A stretch of 64,000 nt of DNA from Cyprinodon diabolis. Its lineage: Eukaryota; Chordata; Actinopteri; Cyprinodontiformes; Cyprinodontidae. The notes under the pieces were generated by a model that saw only the letters and a program-made list of their open reading frames with translations, was not told where the DNA came from and ran no database searches. Within the stretch, counting starts at the first letter, position 1, and each line of letters starts with the position of its first letter. Location of the stretch: positions 22,891,974 to 22,955,973 of the forward strand of contig CM060065.1 in NCBI GenBank assembly GCA_030533445.1, in the 5' to 3' direction. Made by a program: the position numbers and the translations under genes. This document shows, piece by piece, positions 10,522-23,307 of the stretch.

Positions 10522-10721
10522 GTAAGACCTTCTCCCACTGGTTTTAGTCACTTGCTATGAACTTTCCTTTCTACGTTCCTCTCTGTGGACTCTGGTAGTT
10601 GCAGAGGTAAAACTTGTAACGACTCCTGTAAAGTGTTGAAACATGTTTAGAAAAAAATGAGCAAAGTTCTGGTTGGCTTCAATTTAAGTCTGTTTTGTGA
10701 AAAAAAAACCTGCTTAAAAAA

Positions 10722-12330
10722 TTCAGCAGCACATATAATAGAATGAAGTCAAAATATAATTGGCCTTAATAAAATCTTTATTCGCCAATCACTAATTTAA
10801 ATTCTTCAGATTGAGTCATCCAGGGTAGGTATATCCCCAATCTTGGATTAATCTAATTTCTGGGTAAAAAAAAAAATCAACAATTAATCACATAAACTTA
10901 TAATATCAAAGTTCATGGGAATGAATTAAAATAAGTTAAATGAGACAAAACAAGCACTGGAGAATATACAACATTTGTAACATTTTAATGATTACTTACT
11001 GCTATGTTATAGATTTACAGAGAAGTTATTAAGTTTAAAACTTCTTGTAGCCATGTCATAGTTTGTGTCTTCCTTTTATTACAGTTTGGAAGTGTAACAA
11101 AGGTTTTCTTCAAATAAAAAAACATAGCCCACTACCATCCTATTTAGCCTCGACATGAAGAAGGAAAAATACTTCCACTTTAAAATTTTTGTGAACAAAA
11201 CCAGATAAAACGTAATACACAATTGATATTCAAGTTTGAGATATCTACCTTCAAGAATTAGTTAAACCTTAAACACTACGACGAAACAGAACCAGCCCAA
11301 AAGGGGAAATTATATCAGACACCATAACAAAACACCTGAAATAAAATTATATTTTCAGATCAGTTTCTAGTTTTATTGAAGGTCCATGTGTTTAACGGTA
11401 AGATGATGCATGGACTGGTCTATTTCTTACATTTCTTTTTTAATTATGAATTTAGGTTACTATCTGTTCTAATGTATCATGTATTGGTCAGCTGAGAAAA
11501 CATTCTTATCTCTGATCACTTTTCTAACATATTATTTGGTCACAATAAATGTTTCCTCCTCTAAAGCAATAAGTCGTAGATTATGCTTTGTACATCAGTG
11601 GTTGTTTAGGTTGTCCCGGTCAGTATGAGTTACATGTCATCCACTCTGATCACATAAATTAAATTACACAATGGTCATTCAACCTTAAAAGCTTACATAA
11701 TATAATGGCATCTCAGTTTGTGTCGTTGGGTGAAAAAATGTTTTTAGCTTTTTAATTTTCTTATCCATTATATATTATGTTACCTAAACAAAATATTGAA
11801 TAAAAGCAGGTCAAAGCTATCAGGCTTCTGGAGAGTAAGAAAAGGTTGATATGGCGGTAGAAGGTTGCTTTTTACAAGTTGTCTCTGATTTAAGAGTTAA
11901 TCCTATATTTCCCTGCATACTGCTGAAAATCCACTGTGAAAAGATACCCTGAAGGTAATGTTATACAGAGTACTTCAAAAAGCTGATAATATAATTTTTA
12001 GGTAGCAAGTGTTTAAAGGTATTGTAAATAAAGTTATTTAGCTTAAATAACTCCCACCTGATGGCTGATTCAGTGCCACTGATGAGTTCTGGGGTTATAG
12101 CAAAGTTGAAACATGTTGATAAAATATTCAGCTCTGACTGGCTGATCTCTCTGTTTGAAAGACCTTCTCCCACTGGTTTCAGTGATATGCTATGAACTTT
12201 CCTTTCTATGTTCCTCTCCTTGGACTCTGGTAGTTGCAGAAGTACAACTTGTAACGACTCCTGTATACGTGTTGAAACATTTTTTTTTTAAGTTTGGGTT
12301 GGCTTTAATGTAAGCCAGTTTTGTGGGTTT
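10722..12330 (+). repeat. Tandem duplication, copy B (empty-site copy)
   Basis: This is the second copy of the unit, about 1.6 kb. It lacks the 3.9-kb gypsy element (site GAAAT at 11338-11342), the minus-strand solo LTR (site GAAAG at 12158-12162) and the 2.3-kb stretch 7183-9495 of copy A. It contains no gene that I recognise. A TACA/TGCA-rich simple stretch follows at about 12340-12385. Confidence 0.85.
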
Positions 12331-14409
12331 TCAAATAGCACATACATGCATACATACATATGCATGCATACATACATACATAAATTTAAAAATATGAATG
12401 ATTAATTCCAGCTGCTTGGTGTAAAGTGTGTCTTGACTTTGTGTAAAATTGATATTTTATATCGACTCCCAGTTGAAACAGATCAAATTAGATTCTTGAT
12501 TCAGTTTTATGTTTAAAAAGAAAGAAAAATAATGTTTCCATAAGCTCCAACCCTTAGGTTCCATGTCCCTTATTTATGTGAGTGTCACTTACAAATTATT
12601 TTCTGCTACATACTAACTGTCTGTTATAATGTAGGTGCATTATATAACAGACAAATCTTCAAATCCAAATACATAGCTATACATAGTAATTACTGTATAT
12701 AGATGTAAAATTATTTCAGATGCTGCATCTGTAATGTAATCTTTAAATTGATGAAAAAGAAGTTTAATTACAGCAGCAGATGCAACAGAAGTCCCTCATG
12801 AGGTTCAGTTCCACAAGGCTACTTTCTTCCATTTAACAATGCATTTGTCAGAAAAAAAACATCACCTTTCCCTGACTGCTCTTCCGGGCTCCCTGTTTGT
12901 TTAATACTGTATGCCTTTATATTCTCATATTGTGAGATTGCAGTAAGAAACTGCTATGTAAGTACGGAAGCTCTAAGTCGATCAGTGAGTAAAAATTTTG
13001 TATTATATCCCTCAAAATTTCAATGAACATGGAGTAATAAAATAGAGACCTGTAACTACTGAACAGTAACTACTGTTTTTCTCTGTCATCCAGGTCATTA
13101 TCATTCCAAAAAAACAAATCCACTGGACTTTGTTTCCAAGTTTGAAGACGTTTCGCTTCCCATCCAGGAAGCTTTTTCAATTCAAAATGTCAGAGATCAG
13201 AGAGCGTTGATTGTGAGACTTTTGAGTGGAACAAAAAACACTGTTACTTACTGTTTAAAATGCAGTTTAAATTGCTGTTCGGTAAGTGATGTATTGCTTC
13301 ACAAGTTTGAAGCAGTCCTTATAGGACTTTGAAGTCCTATAAGGTAGTAAAAATAACAAACCAAAAAAAGTCCCTAAACCCTAAAATTTCTTGAGTTTCT
13401 TATCATGGTTCCAAATGCTTTATAACCCCATTTTATACTTTCTTTTTTAGCTTCTTAAAATCTTAACTTCATTTAAGGGTTTAGAAGTGAGAGTAAAAGT
13501 AAGAATTTCACTCATACCTTTAATAAACTGATTTTACAAACTGCAATAGGACAGTGCCAAAGAAGGGCATCCAGTATGATTCTTCTGTATCTCACATTTA
13601 TAATATTGCTTACTCTTATTCATATTTATAAAAAAAAGGATTTCAAATGAAGATTGCTTTTTAATTGCATTTAATTTAAAAGAAACTACCTAATGCAGCT
13701 CAGTTAACTTGTTTAGTTTAGTTAACTTGATTTTGTAAATCACAAGTAAGTCTCTAGTCTTTCCACCTCAGACCATCTGGTTGATTTAAGATCTCAAACC
13801 ATATAAAGTTTAAATGTTTCAGCCCAAGTGAAGCCCCAGAGTTTTTGTGGTCGATTCATCATAATTATGGCTTGTTAATCTAATCCTAAACATCCTAATC
13901 CTTTCATCCACTTTCAAAACTAATCAGTAAGGAAAAGTAGCCTTGATTTATGTGTATAAGTTCCGTTTTCAGACCTATGTCACCTCTAAAGGGCTTTATG
14001 AAGGTATTTGTGTACATGTATAGTGTTTAAAAATTGGTTTTCTCTTATGATTTATAGATGCATTAGTTGGCTAGTGTTTTGTTTAATTTCTTTAAAGATA
14101 TGTTTGTGCATGTTTCATTTAGCTCAGAGTGTTTTTGCATCTCATTGTAGTAAAGTGGTCCCTTATCACCTTGATCCTCTGAAGTGTGCTGCCATCCTGG
14201 CATCTAACCAGATCTACTACGCTTCTCTCATTTATCATTTTTCTCTACACCTGATGGAACCTGATGCTGTCCTAAAGCTTACATAATGAACATTTCACTT
14301 GCAGGATAAAAAAAAAATGCAGTTGTATAAATCATTCACGACACGTCTCTAAGGTCCGTCTCCCTACTGTCCCTCTCTGTCTCCGTGTCTCTGTCTAATG
14401 TCTTTTAAG
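12331..14409. other. Non-coding sequence upstream of the first recognised exon
   Basis: It probably contains intron of the host gene, because the exon at 14410 starts with an acceptor and not with a start codon. I found no earlier exon. A short fish repeat fragment lies at 13115-13200. Confidence 0.5.
13115..13200 (+). repeat. Dispersed fish repeat fragment
   Basis: The stretch containing GAAGACGTTTCGCTTCCCAT followed by CCAGGAAGCTTTTTCAATT resembles, from memory, a sequence found many times in teleost genomes. No ends or target duplication are visible. Confidence 0.4.
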
Positions 14410-14489
14410 GGGAAGAGGAATAAACCGGGGATGGAGGCTGCCAGCTCTCCAGATTCTGTGAGAGGTCGAGGGGAAAATAAAGCCATCAA
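14410..14489 (+). CDS. Host gene, exon 1 of 5 recognised (internal exon)
   Basis: This 80-nt exon has a long pyrimidine tract and TTTTAAG acceptor upstream and the donor CAA|GTAGGT downstream. It starts in phase 0 and ends in phase 2, and the split codon AA+C joins the next exon in frame. It encodes a basic, Ser/Pro/Gly-containing piece, GKRNKPGMEAASSPDSVRGR followed by GENKAI. The joint to the next exon reads KAIN-DLDRDFW. I do not recognise the protein family. The piece looks like a flexible cytosolic linker; this is inference from composition. Confidence 0.72.
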
Positions 14490-16821
14490 GTAGGTGTCAG
14501 AGAGAGACAGTGAATGCGGAAGCATGGAGATAATCCTTATGGTGATAGATTCAGGTTTCCACTGCCAATTCCTGAATGCAGAGCTCATGTATAGTTATAG
14601 TGTGTATGTTATGTGATTTTCACTTGCATGGTTTTGAATAGTCGCCATAAAATTATAATGTTTAGGTAGAAATACTTGTTGTTTTTTTTATAATTGCGGT
14701 ATGAACAAAACAGTTCATACCACCACAGTAAGAACAGTTAAACAAATATGAAAAAGAATCCTTTTTCAAATTGGATCAACTTTAAGAATATTTTAAGGCA
14801 AGATGTGTCAAGGAAGCTATATACATGTTTCAGATGTCAGCACATGGTTAGGAAAACCTTCCCTTAGCCAAATTGTAGTTGAAGTATTGTATTGATAACA
14901 TGGAATAAACCTTTCCTCCTAGTTTTGCAATGCCCATGGACCTTTAATATATATTCTAATAGATTGACATCTATAGGAAGTCAAGTTTGAGCCATTCTTT
15001 GGAAATTTGAGTTTGGTTGACCTTTTTTTGTTGTATCAATAGTTCTTGGCTTTGCAGCTCATATCACTTGAGGGCATATTAATTTCCTTTTAAATGGTGC
15101 CTCATCAAGGAAGGAAAATGCATTTGTGGGTTGAGCAGCACAGTTTAGAATAAAATATTTGCAAAATGCTCTATAAATGCAGCTTTTAGTGGGACCAGTG
15201 CGATGGTGTGGAGCAGTATCGTCGATAGTAAAAAAAAAAAAAAAGCTTGTTTTCAGTAAAGAGTGTCTTAATTCAGAGAGATATTAAGATAAGACTGTAA
15301 TTTATGGCAGATCCTCATCTTATCTCATCTCTTTGTTGTTTTCCAACATAGTTCAAAATGTCGATATTCAAGAATTTTGCAGTGGAGAGAAAGTAATGGC
15401 CTTTCCTCACCTACATCCAGTAGTAGGGTCAGTTTGGGCGTGTTGTTTACACCACAGCGATGAAAATAAGCACACTGCTGACTTGCAACAAATGCTTTTT
15501 GAAAACTGGATTCCGTCCCAAAGCAGCGCTCAACTAAGCTGGTGACCAGCATTAAGAAAAGCCACCAGGTTGTTGATGTGCTTTTTTACCATGTACTAAT
15601 CAGCTTCCAGTTTGATAAGTTAATAATTTGGCTGATTAAGTCGTGTTTCTTAATTTCCTAGTCATCCAATCAAATAAATTTAATAGCAAACAAGGGTCAA
15701 TAGCGACAAAGTAATTTTGTGATTAACTGTGGCTTGCTCCTGTGCAGTATTTTAAGAGGTGCAAGCCGCAAACTAAACCCAAATTTAGTTACAAATGTGG
15801 TACCATTTAAAGGGATAAAAAAGGCCTATTAAGTTTTTCAAGGACAAGAGCTATAGTTACCACAAATAAATAATTATCCAAATGCAAATTTGCTTACTTT
15901 CTGTGCACATTTTCTGGCTCACAAATTACAAATGTATTAAAATAAAGAAAGACAATAACCATTTATTGCAGGCCAAACATTCCTTTTATTTATACTTATA
16001 TTCAATATGCTAACTGAAAGGAGGTACCAGTTTTGACATGTCTTTCTGTGTTAAAATAAAGGTTCAGCTAAAGATGAAGTGTTTACCTTTTATTCAAAGT
16101 TTACTTTTTTAAACGTTATAAACAATAAGATAGAGATGTTGTAAGATAGATAGATTGAAATGCCACAAAAATTATATTTGACTTAATAAAATGGGAACAA
16201 TAAAGAGCAGTCAGTTAACTTTTTGAATTTGAGGATGCTGTGTATTTGGATAGGTTAGAAAAACAGGTTTTCGAGTCTTTTTTTTTTCAGATTGCCTCTT
16301 ATTTGTTGTATGCTACTGTGAACTGTTTATGTACTTTTATGTTAGGGAATATTTTCTAGTTTTGTTTGATATTAAAGTTTAGATACCCGAGAATTAGGGA
16401 GACTGTCTTTAGAAGTTTTAGATACCTAAGACGTTTTGCTTACATATACCTCCAGTTAAGATAGCATAGAATAACAAAATAATCTCACTTATAATGTGAA
16501 TGTGCTTCAGTTTTATTTTTATGTTATAGTTTTGTTCTTGCCTCTATAAAATAATTCCTCGTGTTTTAAATTATCATTACAACAGCCCTCATCATTTATC
16601 ATAATCTTATTTTAACAGCTTGTCACATGCTCTCCTAATATTTGGCAAAGGTCTACTCTCATTACTATTTGTTTTTCCAGTTTTTCACATCATGTTCTTC
16701 TATACTGGCTTTTGTTTTAGGACACCTCACTCTTGTGTTTTTTTTTTTTTTCTTTATAGCTGCCTGTCACTGTTTGTTGCTCTCAGATGTCTAACCTTTT
16801 GCTGTCTTTCTCTGGCTGCAG
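14490..16821 (+). other. Intron
   Basis: The intron has a GTAGGT donor and a TGGCTGCAG acceptor with a T/C-rich tract over 16735-16815. It is AT-rich and I see no exon or complete transposon inside. Confidence 0.65.
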
Positions 16822-16956
16822 CGATCTAGACAGAGACTTTTGGAATAACAATGACAGCAGCAACGTACAGCAGAGGTGGAGCTCCTACCCGCCCAAGGAG
16901 TTCCTCCTAAATATGTCTCCTTATGCTCCCTATGGAGACCCACGCCTCACTCCCAA
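16822..16956 (+). CDS. Host gene, exon 2 of 5 recognised
   Basis: This 135-nt exon is phase 2 to phase 2, with acceptor CTGCAG and donor CAA|GTGAGT. It encodes an Asn/Trp/Tyr/Pro-rich piece containing DLDRDFWNNND, VQQRWSSYPPKEF and MSPYAPYGDPRLTP. Its codons show strong third-position G/C, unlike the surrounding intron, which supports purifying selection. It contains neither a membrane segment nor a signal peptide. Skipping it would keep the frame. I cannot assign a family. Confidence 0.85.
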
Positions 16957-18260
16957 GTGAGTCCTGGTCATGGCTGGTAAGGGACCCCTCAGTCTGTGCA
17001 GGGCTGTCAGCAACAGGGGCTACAAAAATTAATGGGTGATTTTATTCCACAGTTTTGCTGCTTGTGACTGGCAAAATATAAAAATCCCCCTAAATCTAAT
17101 TTCATTTTTGATTAATTTATCATTCTGGGCATTTAAAAGGTCACTGTAATATCCAACATCAGGGTAAAAACATTTTCTATTGCTTCCTGGCCATTTGTCT
17201 TTTAACAGAATTCTCCTCTCATCCCTGTTAATCCTCATGTTTCTACATTCAGGCGTACAGTGCTGTTTAGTATGCACTGCTGGCCATGCAGCACCTGATA
17301 GAAATGTACGGCAGCATCTCCTAATATTGGTGTGACACTAAGGAATGCCCAAACACTAACAGATTTCAGGTTTTTTTTTAAGCATTTGAAATTGGTATTA
17401 CTCTGTAACAAAAAAGCAAAAATAAATCATGCATCTTGCATATAATGGTAGAATTCTACAATTAAGCTGGAATTAGTAACAGAGGAAAAATGTAAAATAT
17501 TTTATCTTTTTGCAGCTAAATACATGTTTCCATTCAGAGGAAAAGGTGTCTGAAGGCAACATATTTCTAAGATACATATATAAAGAGGATAGACTGTTAC
17601 AGTAACATCATCTTATTAGCTTAAGTACAGAATACATGCTCTGAAAATTAAAATGCTTGACAGTCTCATTGCTTACAGCCCTGCAAAGCCTCTCCAGACC
17701 TTCTCTGACTCACACCTGCAACCTGTGGAGAGATATAATGGAAACAGAAAACCCTCAGTGTAGATTTCAGTGTTTTACAGTTTTCTCATTTTGAATTCAA
17801 GGCCATTAATTAAATCTGGAATAACTGTAGCTGCCCAATTAAAATAATTGTAAGCAATTAGATTATCCACTGAGGGTTGACTGTTGTTGACTTTTTAAAA
17901 TGTTTGGGGTCCGTTTGAACAGAGAACTTGACTTTTAACAAAGTGTGCTTATTGGTTTTTCTGGAGGAAAGTTAGAGGAGAAAAACAGTGTCCCTCCTCT
18001 ACAGATATATTTATTATATATAAAGCTACATCAAGCAAACTACAGAATTTAAGCACTAAGACCTGAGAAAAGCAAGCTTTTTGCTGTCAAGTAAGCACCA
18101 CTCTTCATCATTGATCTTTAAGCTTTATGTTTTGCATGAAGGGGGCTGACTTTCTTGTAATAATTTAAAGTGTGCTTGATCAATATTCGCTTATTTTTTT
18201 AACTGTTACTAATCTATCTTAGGCTTCTTTTTTGCTTATCTTTTATTCAGTGCATAAACA

Positions 18261-18583
18261 TTAAAGGTATAGTGGATGATGTCAAAATAAGTGGTCTTCT
18301 AATTGTCAATCATTCTGTTGATATATTTACCTAAGGCCATTCAATTTGCTCGTCCCCATTTTCACTTAACGGTGGTGGGTCTGACATAGTGGAAAAATTG
18401 CAAATCTTTTGGAAAGTAAGCTTGTATGAGTGATGCAAGCAGCAACTTTTAAAAGGAGCGTGCACGAGGAGAAATGGGCTCCTGCATGCTCTCGCATGCA
18501 TTAAATAGGCGTTACCTCTTGGGAGCGGTGGAAGAGGACGGGTCTTTTCAAAAATTTGCGAAAATCCTCCACTATACCTTTAA
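18261..18583 (-). mobile_element. TTAA-flanked miniature inverted-repeat element, copy 1
   Basis: Terminal inverted repeats AGGTATAGTGGA and TCCACTATACCT lie directly inside TTAA at both ends. The internal sequence is shared with 44459-44931 and 47421-47716 (for example CGTGCACGAGGAGAAAT against ATTTCTCCTTGTGCACG). It is non-coding. TTAA duplication is typical of piggyBac-type transposition, so it may be a piggyBac-mobilised miniature element. Strand is set relative to the other two copies. Confidence 0.75.
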
Positions 18584-18843
18584 GTTTAAAGTGACAGCGT
18601 GTAATAGTGACCTTCATCTAGTGGTGCAATAAATTAATTACAAAGGACAAACTGGTTCCATCCTCCCCACCAAGCATGTGAGACCTGCTACGGAAGCCGC
18701 AGAGTGACATTTTACTCTTTCTGAATAGAGGGGACACATCAACCTCCAAAGTTTTTGTACTCTGTTCCTGTAAGGGATAGACCAGTGTTGTTTCAACCCT
18801 TTACACGCAATTGAACAAAGACGAATAGTTTAAATTTTTAGAC
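18584..18843 (+). repeat. Dispersed fish repeat, partial
   Basis: The start AAAGTGACAGCGTGTAATAG and the later CTGTTCCTGTAAGGGATAGA resemble, from memory, a repeat common in teleosts, here with an internal deletion. It sits immediately after the miniature element at 18261-18583. Confidence 0.4.
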
Positions 18844-21800
18844 TCTTTTGTTGCAACCTGCCACAAAGACACAATCCACAGATAAAACAGTTGGGAAAGA
18901 AAAAAAAAAAGGAACAAAACTGCCTCTGTAGTGGCATGAACAACTGAGTATTAAATAAGGAAAAGTTAAAGAAAATATATGTTTTGATGTCATTGCAAAG
19001 TTCAATTCAAAAGACAGATTGAGCTTATCAAACTCCACCTGAACAAATCCAAGCCAATAAAAAAACACAGTTGTAAGATAAAAAAAACTTCATCTTCAAA
19101 TAACGTTGTATCATATCTAATCAGATGTAAAACAAGACAGTACATTTCTGCTTTAAAATGGCAAAATGTAATTCAACTAAAGATCATCCATCTAATCCTG
19201 ATGGGCAGCAACTGGTGATGCAGCTGAGATACCCATCTCACATTTAGGTAGTCCTTTGCATCATTGTTTGTTTGGGTGAGGGTAAGAAACACAATTAATA
19301 GAGAGAAAAGATAAGGGTTTGTATAAATAATTAAACCAAAAATTAAAATGTGATGTGATAACATACTTAGGTTCAAGAAGTATTTGAATCATTCTGCACC
19401 ACGTCTACAGTATTAATTAAGGCCATAAGATTTTAACATCTCTGCAGTACCTCCTTGTTCTAAGAAAAAATATAATACAATATCATAATTAAAGTGTTTT
19501 ATGCCCCAAGTTGTGTCAAACATGATCTTTTGTCTAACTTAAACTAAGCAATATTAATTCTGACACTTGATTAGGCAAAACCATGTTTCGTCTAGCCGGG
19601 GCACGTTCTGGAGTCTCTATATTGTCCCGTCTATTACAAAACAAATAAGCTGTCTAGCACTTAACAAAATGTGAACACTTACAAATCTATGCAAGTCTAT
19701 TAAAACACTCAAGAAATTAAAAAAGGGAAAATAAGCTGTCATTATCAATGCAAATATTCTTAAAATATCTTAAAATATTGCAAGAAAGTCTTTTACATAG
19801 GAATAAAATTACAAATAGATAAATCATAGTTTAAAGCTTTGCATGTTAGCTACTGTATGCACTTTACAAGTAAAATGCTTTCTCATTTTATTTAGATAGT
19901 TTACATTCTGTTATTTGCTTGGTTTTGAATGAAATCAATAAAATCCTGATTGGGGAACTTAAGTCTATTTCAGGTCTATTAGGTTTGAAGATGAGATGAT
20001 AGTTACCTAGGGGACTGACTGACTTTTTGTAATAAAGATTTTATTTTTCACTAGAAACATGGGTAAGTATCACATAGTGTGGTGTTTAGTTATTTAATAC
20101 ATCATTAATCACATCAGCGGGAGAGTGCATACTTTTAAGAGCTTCTATATTTCTGATATTTAGGCCTAACCAACATTCATGCAGATTTCAACTATTTCTG
20201 CTTCGTTTCTAAGCTGAAGATAACTTGAAATTCTAGGAGGCTCTGGTGGATAGATCCCACTGAACAGCTATCTTGGTATATTGCCAGCCTTCATGCCAAG
20301 TTTACCAAACAGCTGGCCAAAGTTGTATAATCAGTCTTATATTCTGGCTCTCCTCCAGAAAACAAATGTGCATATTTCTCAAAATGCCCATCTGTTCTTT
20401 AAGCTTTTCTTTCAATGTTGGTTTTCACACTTTCTTTTTGTATTTATCTGTTTGTATATGTTTGTGGTCTTTATGTTTTCCCGTCTCACCTCTTCCTACC
20501 CTTTCTCTGTGTTTTCTGCTAGTTGTAACTGCTCCCTCTTTAGCTCGTAGTACTCTAAATGCTGTAAGGCTTCCTGATAGCCCTCCTGAGTCTAGTCTGA
20601 CTGAGCTATGTTCCAAAAATAGTAACAGTGCCTCCTTTGTAAACAGCAGAGCAATTAAGTCTTTGGATGGTTAAAATGTCTGCTTCGTATCAGCCTCCAC
20701 TCCATCTTTTAGATGCATCTCACACGATCACTGAGGCATCAGGTGAACCAGCTCATTCTTATCCTCTCTAATTACAATGCACTTGACTCTTTCAAAAGCT
20801 CCAGGTGATCAATTACTCCGTCTGTGCGGTGACGTTGAAAAAAATTGTAAACTTACAGAGGAGTGGAGTTTGCAGCCTTTGTTTTGGTCATATTGCATTA
20901 TGCCAGCAACATAAGTGCTTAGTTTTGATTGGCATTTATTAGCTGGTAACACTGTCATTTCTGAAATGATCCAGCATCCAGCTGCTAAATTACTACCAAA
21001 ATTGTGTATTTTGTTTTTGCAGAAATGAAAATGTAGGTTTTGGAAGTCATTCTAGGGGAAGGAAAACAAGTAACAAGCATGAATAAAAAAATTTAAAAGA
21101 TGAAGAAAAGAAATGATTGTTGTAATCTTTAGGGTAGCTTTAGGTTTCCCCATAAAATATACCCCTCCAGTAAGTATGAATATCTTATCTTTCAGCCAAC
21201 ACTTAATGTCCTAATGGTGTGCTGCTTGTGGTGTTTAGTTTGTTTTCACTCCAAAGGTCCCGTGTTAAAGTCAGCGTTCAGTCTGTACTCATCTCTGTAG
21301 CTCTTTGTCCAGGTCATCGGTATGAATTTGTTTCATGCTGAGTAATATTTATTCTTTTCTTCCAGGGAGTGTTTGGTGTTAAACATTAGATTAAAACGCT
21401 GCACGTGTGTGAGATTACAGACATTAGTGCACTGTGTTCTCATCACCTCCATCTGCAGTCTTAAAACCCTGTGAATGATGCATCGGCATAATTACGAAGC
21501 CGTGCTGCCCACTTCAACCAGCCAGCAGGTCGATCATTGCTTTACCTTTGCGTGGAGCGAAATTGGCCAATTTCTCTCTATTTATGAGCAAATCCATGAG
21601 AACAGTGGAGATGCACAATCATTGGTTTCCCCCATGTCACATTTAGTTCATACAGAAAAGTCTGTGTGGGAAAATTCTCCAAAGCCTTCAAAAATTATTA
21701 TACCTGCTTTTATTTCATAGTACTGTGATGAATAAAAGTAAGTACACCTGCTTTCAGTTTTTGGGTTCCACACTTTGGACACAAAGAAATCATCTTAACA

Positions 21801-22582
21801 TGAAGTAACTTAAAAGTAAGACATCATTTTTGCTATTGTTTTTTTTGTATTATTTTTTTTTACAAAAATTATGCAGAAGTAAATGTCAACCTATTCTCGC
21901 CTTAATGTTTAATTGTAATTAAATAAAAAGAATCCTTCATCTGTTGCTTGAAGCACGTCTGGAACATAAAAACCTGAGCAAACAAGAGGATAAAACAACT
22001 AGAATGCCATGAAACTTTTTGTTTCAAACATTTATTGTCTAAGCATACCTTAAATATTTCAAATCATAAAACAGTTTTTTTTTTTATTAAGGATTAAAAA
22101 GCTATCAAGACAAAACTCCCCCTTTTCTTTTTAGTGTAAAAACTTTATGCCCATTTTTAATCCTGATAACTAAAAAACGAAACCTTTTCTTTCTTACTTT
22201 GTAGCCACACAACTTTTGTGCCTTTCTTTCATTTTATGGACTATGAACCCTTTTGTTTACCACAGAGCCTCAAAGTAAAATATCAAACCATCTGCCTTTG
22301 GTTTTACTCACTAAGATCTGGTAAGATGCCATTCATTATACAGTATGTACTCCTGTATAAGACATTGAAACTGAAAGAAGATTTGCCTACTTTTTTTTTA
22401 ACCAGAACTGCAACCTACCATTGGAGTCTTATGAAATGTGCTTTTAATAGTTTGAATAACTGAACTGAACATCTTTTTGCTCTTCGGCCTTTTGTTGGTC
22501 TGTCCCTCGTCTATCCTCTCTTGATCCTTTCTTCTCGTCCTTCCGTGTCTGTCTGTCCGTGGTGCCACATCGTTTTTCCCAG

Positions 22583-22783
22583 TGGGTCTGTGGTTAAGGG
22601 TGGGCAGGGCGGAGCTGGACCCTCACCTGGGGTCAGTGACAGCGGGGGTGGCGCTTGCTCCAGTACAGGGGCAGGGCCAAGTCGCAGCGACAGCATTCGG
22701 AGCATGGTGACGGGGGGCAGCAAGGCCGGGCGCTGGCAGATGGTCCAGAGCCACATGAATGCCGGAGCCCTGCGGTTTGGCAA
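22583..22783 (+). CDS. Host gene, exon 3 of 5 recognised
   Basis: This 201-nt exon is phase 2 to phase 2, with acceptor TTTCCCAG and donor CAA|GTGAGT. The 67 codons are very GC-rich in an AT-rich region. The first half is Gly/Ser/Pro linker (VKGGQGGAGPSPGVSDSGGG). The second half, PSRSDSIRSMVTGG then RWQMVQSHMNAGALRFG, looks more constrained; RSDSIRS resembles a basophilic kinase site. It lacks membrane segments. The frame continues from exon 2 through the split codon AA+T. Function unknown. Confidence 0.85.
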
Positions 22784-23270
22784 GTGAGTTGCGCATGGTA
22801 ACATGGGGTACGCATGAGGGGCTACAGTGGGCACAACAAAAGAGCATGGTGTGGATATCAAAAATGCAGTTTTCACAAGAAGCATGAATAGAACTAGAAT
22901 GCACTCTCGAAGATTTAGGTAAAGCTATGTTTACATGAGATGTAAGCATGATTACAAGCTCTTTTGCATAGAAAAAAGATTACAGAAAAAATAACCAAAA
23001 TGTCTGTTTTACCAAGCCAGCAAAAAAAATTTTAATTAAGAAACTCCACACAAAGGGTTGTTTAAGGCTTCTGTGATGCTTTTAAGGTGTGAAAAATACT
23101 TCTACTAGAAAACACTTTCAAGTTCAATGTTTGTTCAGTAGGAGCCAAAGAATCCTTCATTATGTTTCTCAAACAAAAGTGAGATGGCATGTGACTGTGA
23201 TCTCTGTACTGTGATAGTTTACTATGACTGCATTTACCATTATACTATTGCAGCATGGATTGATTGACTT

Positions 23271-23275
<5 letters not shown>

Positions 23276-23302
<27 letters not shown>
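23276..23302. repeat. TA microsatellite, left part
   Basis: A run of TA dinucleotides directly abuts the left end of the Tc1 element. It is continuous in type with the run at 24555-24640, so the element probably inserted within one TA array. Confidence 0.9.

Positions 23303-23307
<5 letters not shown>

Larger units (their letters stand above)
1918..10705 (+). repeat. Tandem duplication, copy A (with retroelement insertions)
   Basis: Most of this stretch, once two LTR insertions are removed, matches 10722-12330 in the same orientation. Both copies begin with TTCAGCAGCACAT (1918 and 10722), share GGGTAGGTATATCCCCAAT (about 2015 and 10829) and end near GGTTGGCTT..TTTTGTG (about 10670-10700 and 12295-12330). 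Copy A also holds 7183-9495, which copy B lacks. The copies lie head to tail with almost nothing between them, so this is a local tandem duplication and not two transposon copies. The extent is judged by eye. Confidence 0.85.
16957..22582 (+). other. Intron with a miniature transposon
   Basis: The donor is GTGAGT. The acceptor TTTTTCCCAG follows a long pyrimidine-rich tract (about 22490-22580). It contains the TTAA-flanked element at 18261-18583 and an adjacent repeat fragment; the rest is AT-rich with no recognised exon. An open stretch at 20500-20674 was considered and rejected. Confidence 0.6.

Noticed and set aside
20500..20674. Open stretch after a possible acceptor, reading LARSTLNAVRLPDSPPES onwards
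   Set aside because: With an acceptor at CTGCTAG or TTTAG the phase does not fit the phase-2 end of exon 2 (an immediate stop results), and no good donor follows before the stop. It is treated as chance or at most an unproven alternative exon.
22511..22949. Several minus-strand ORFs over host exon 3
   Set aside because: They lie on the opposite strand of a GC-rich exon with good plus-strand splice sites and have no family resemblance.
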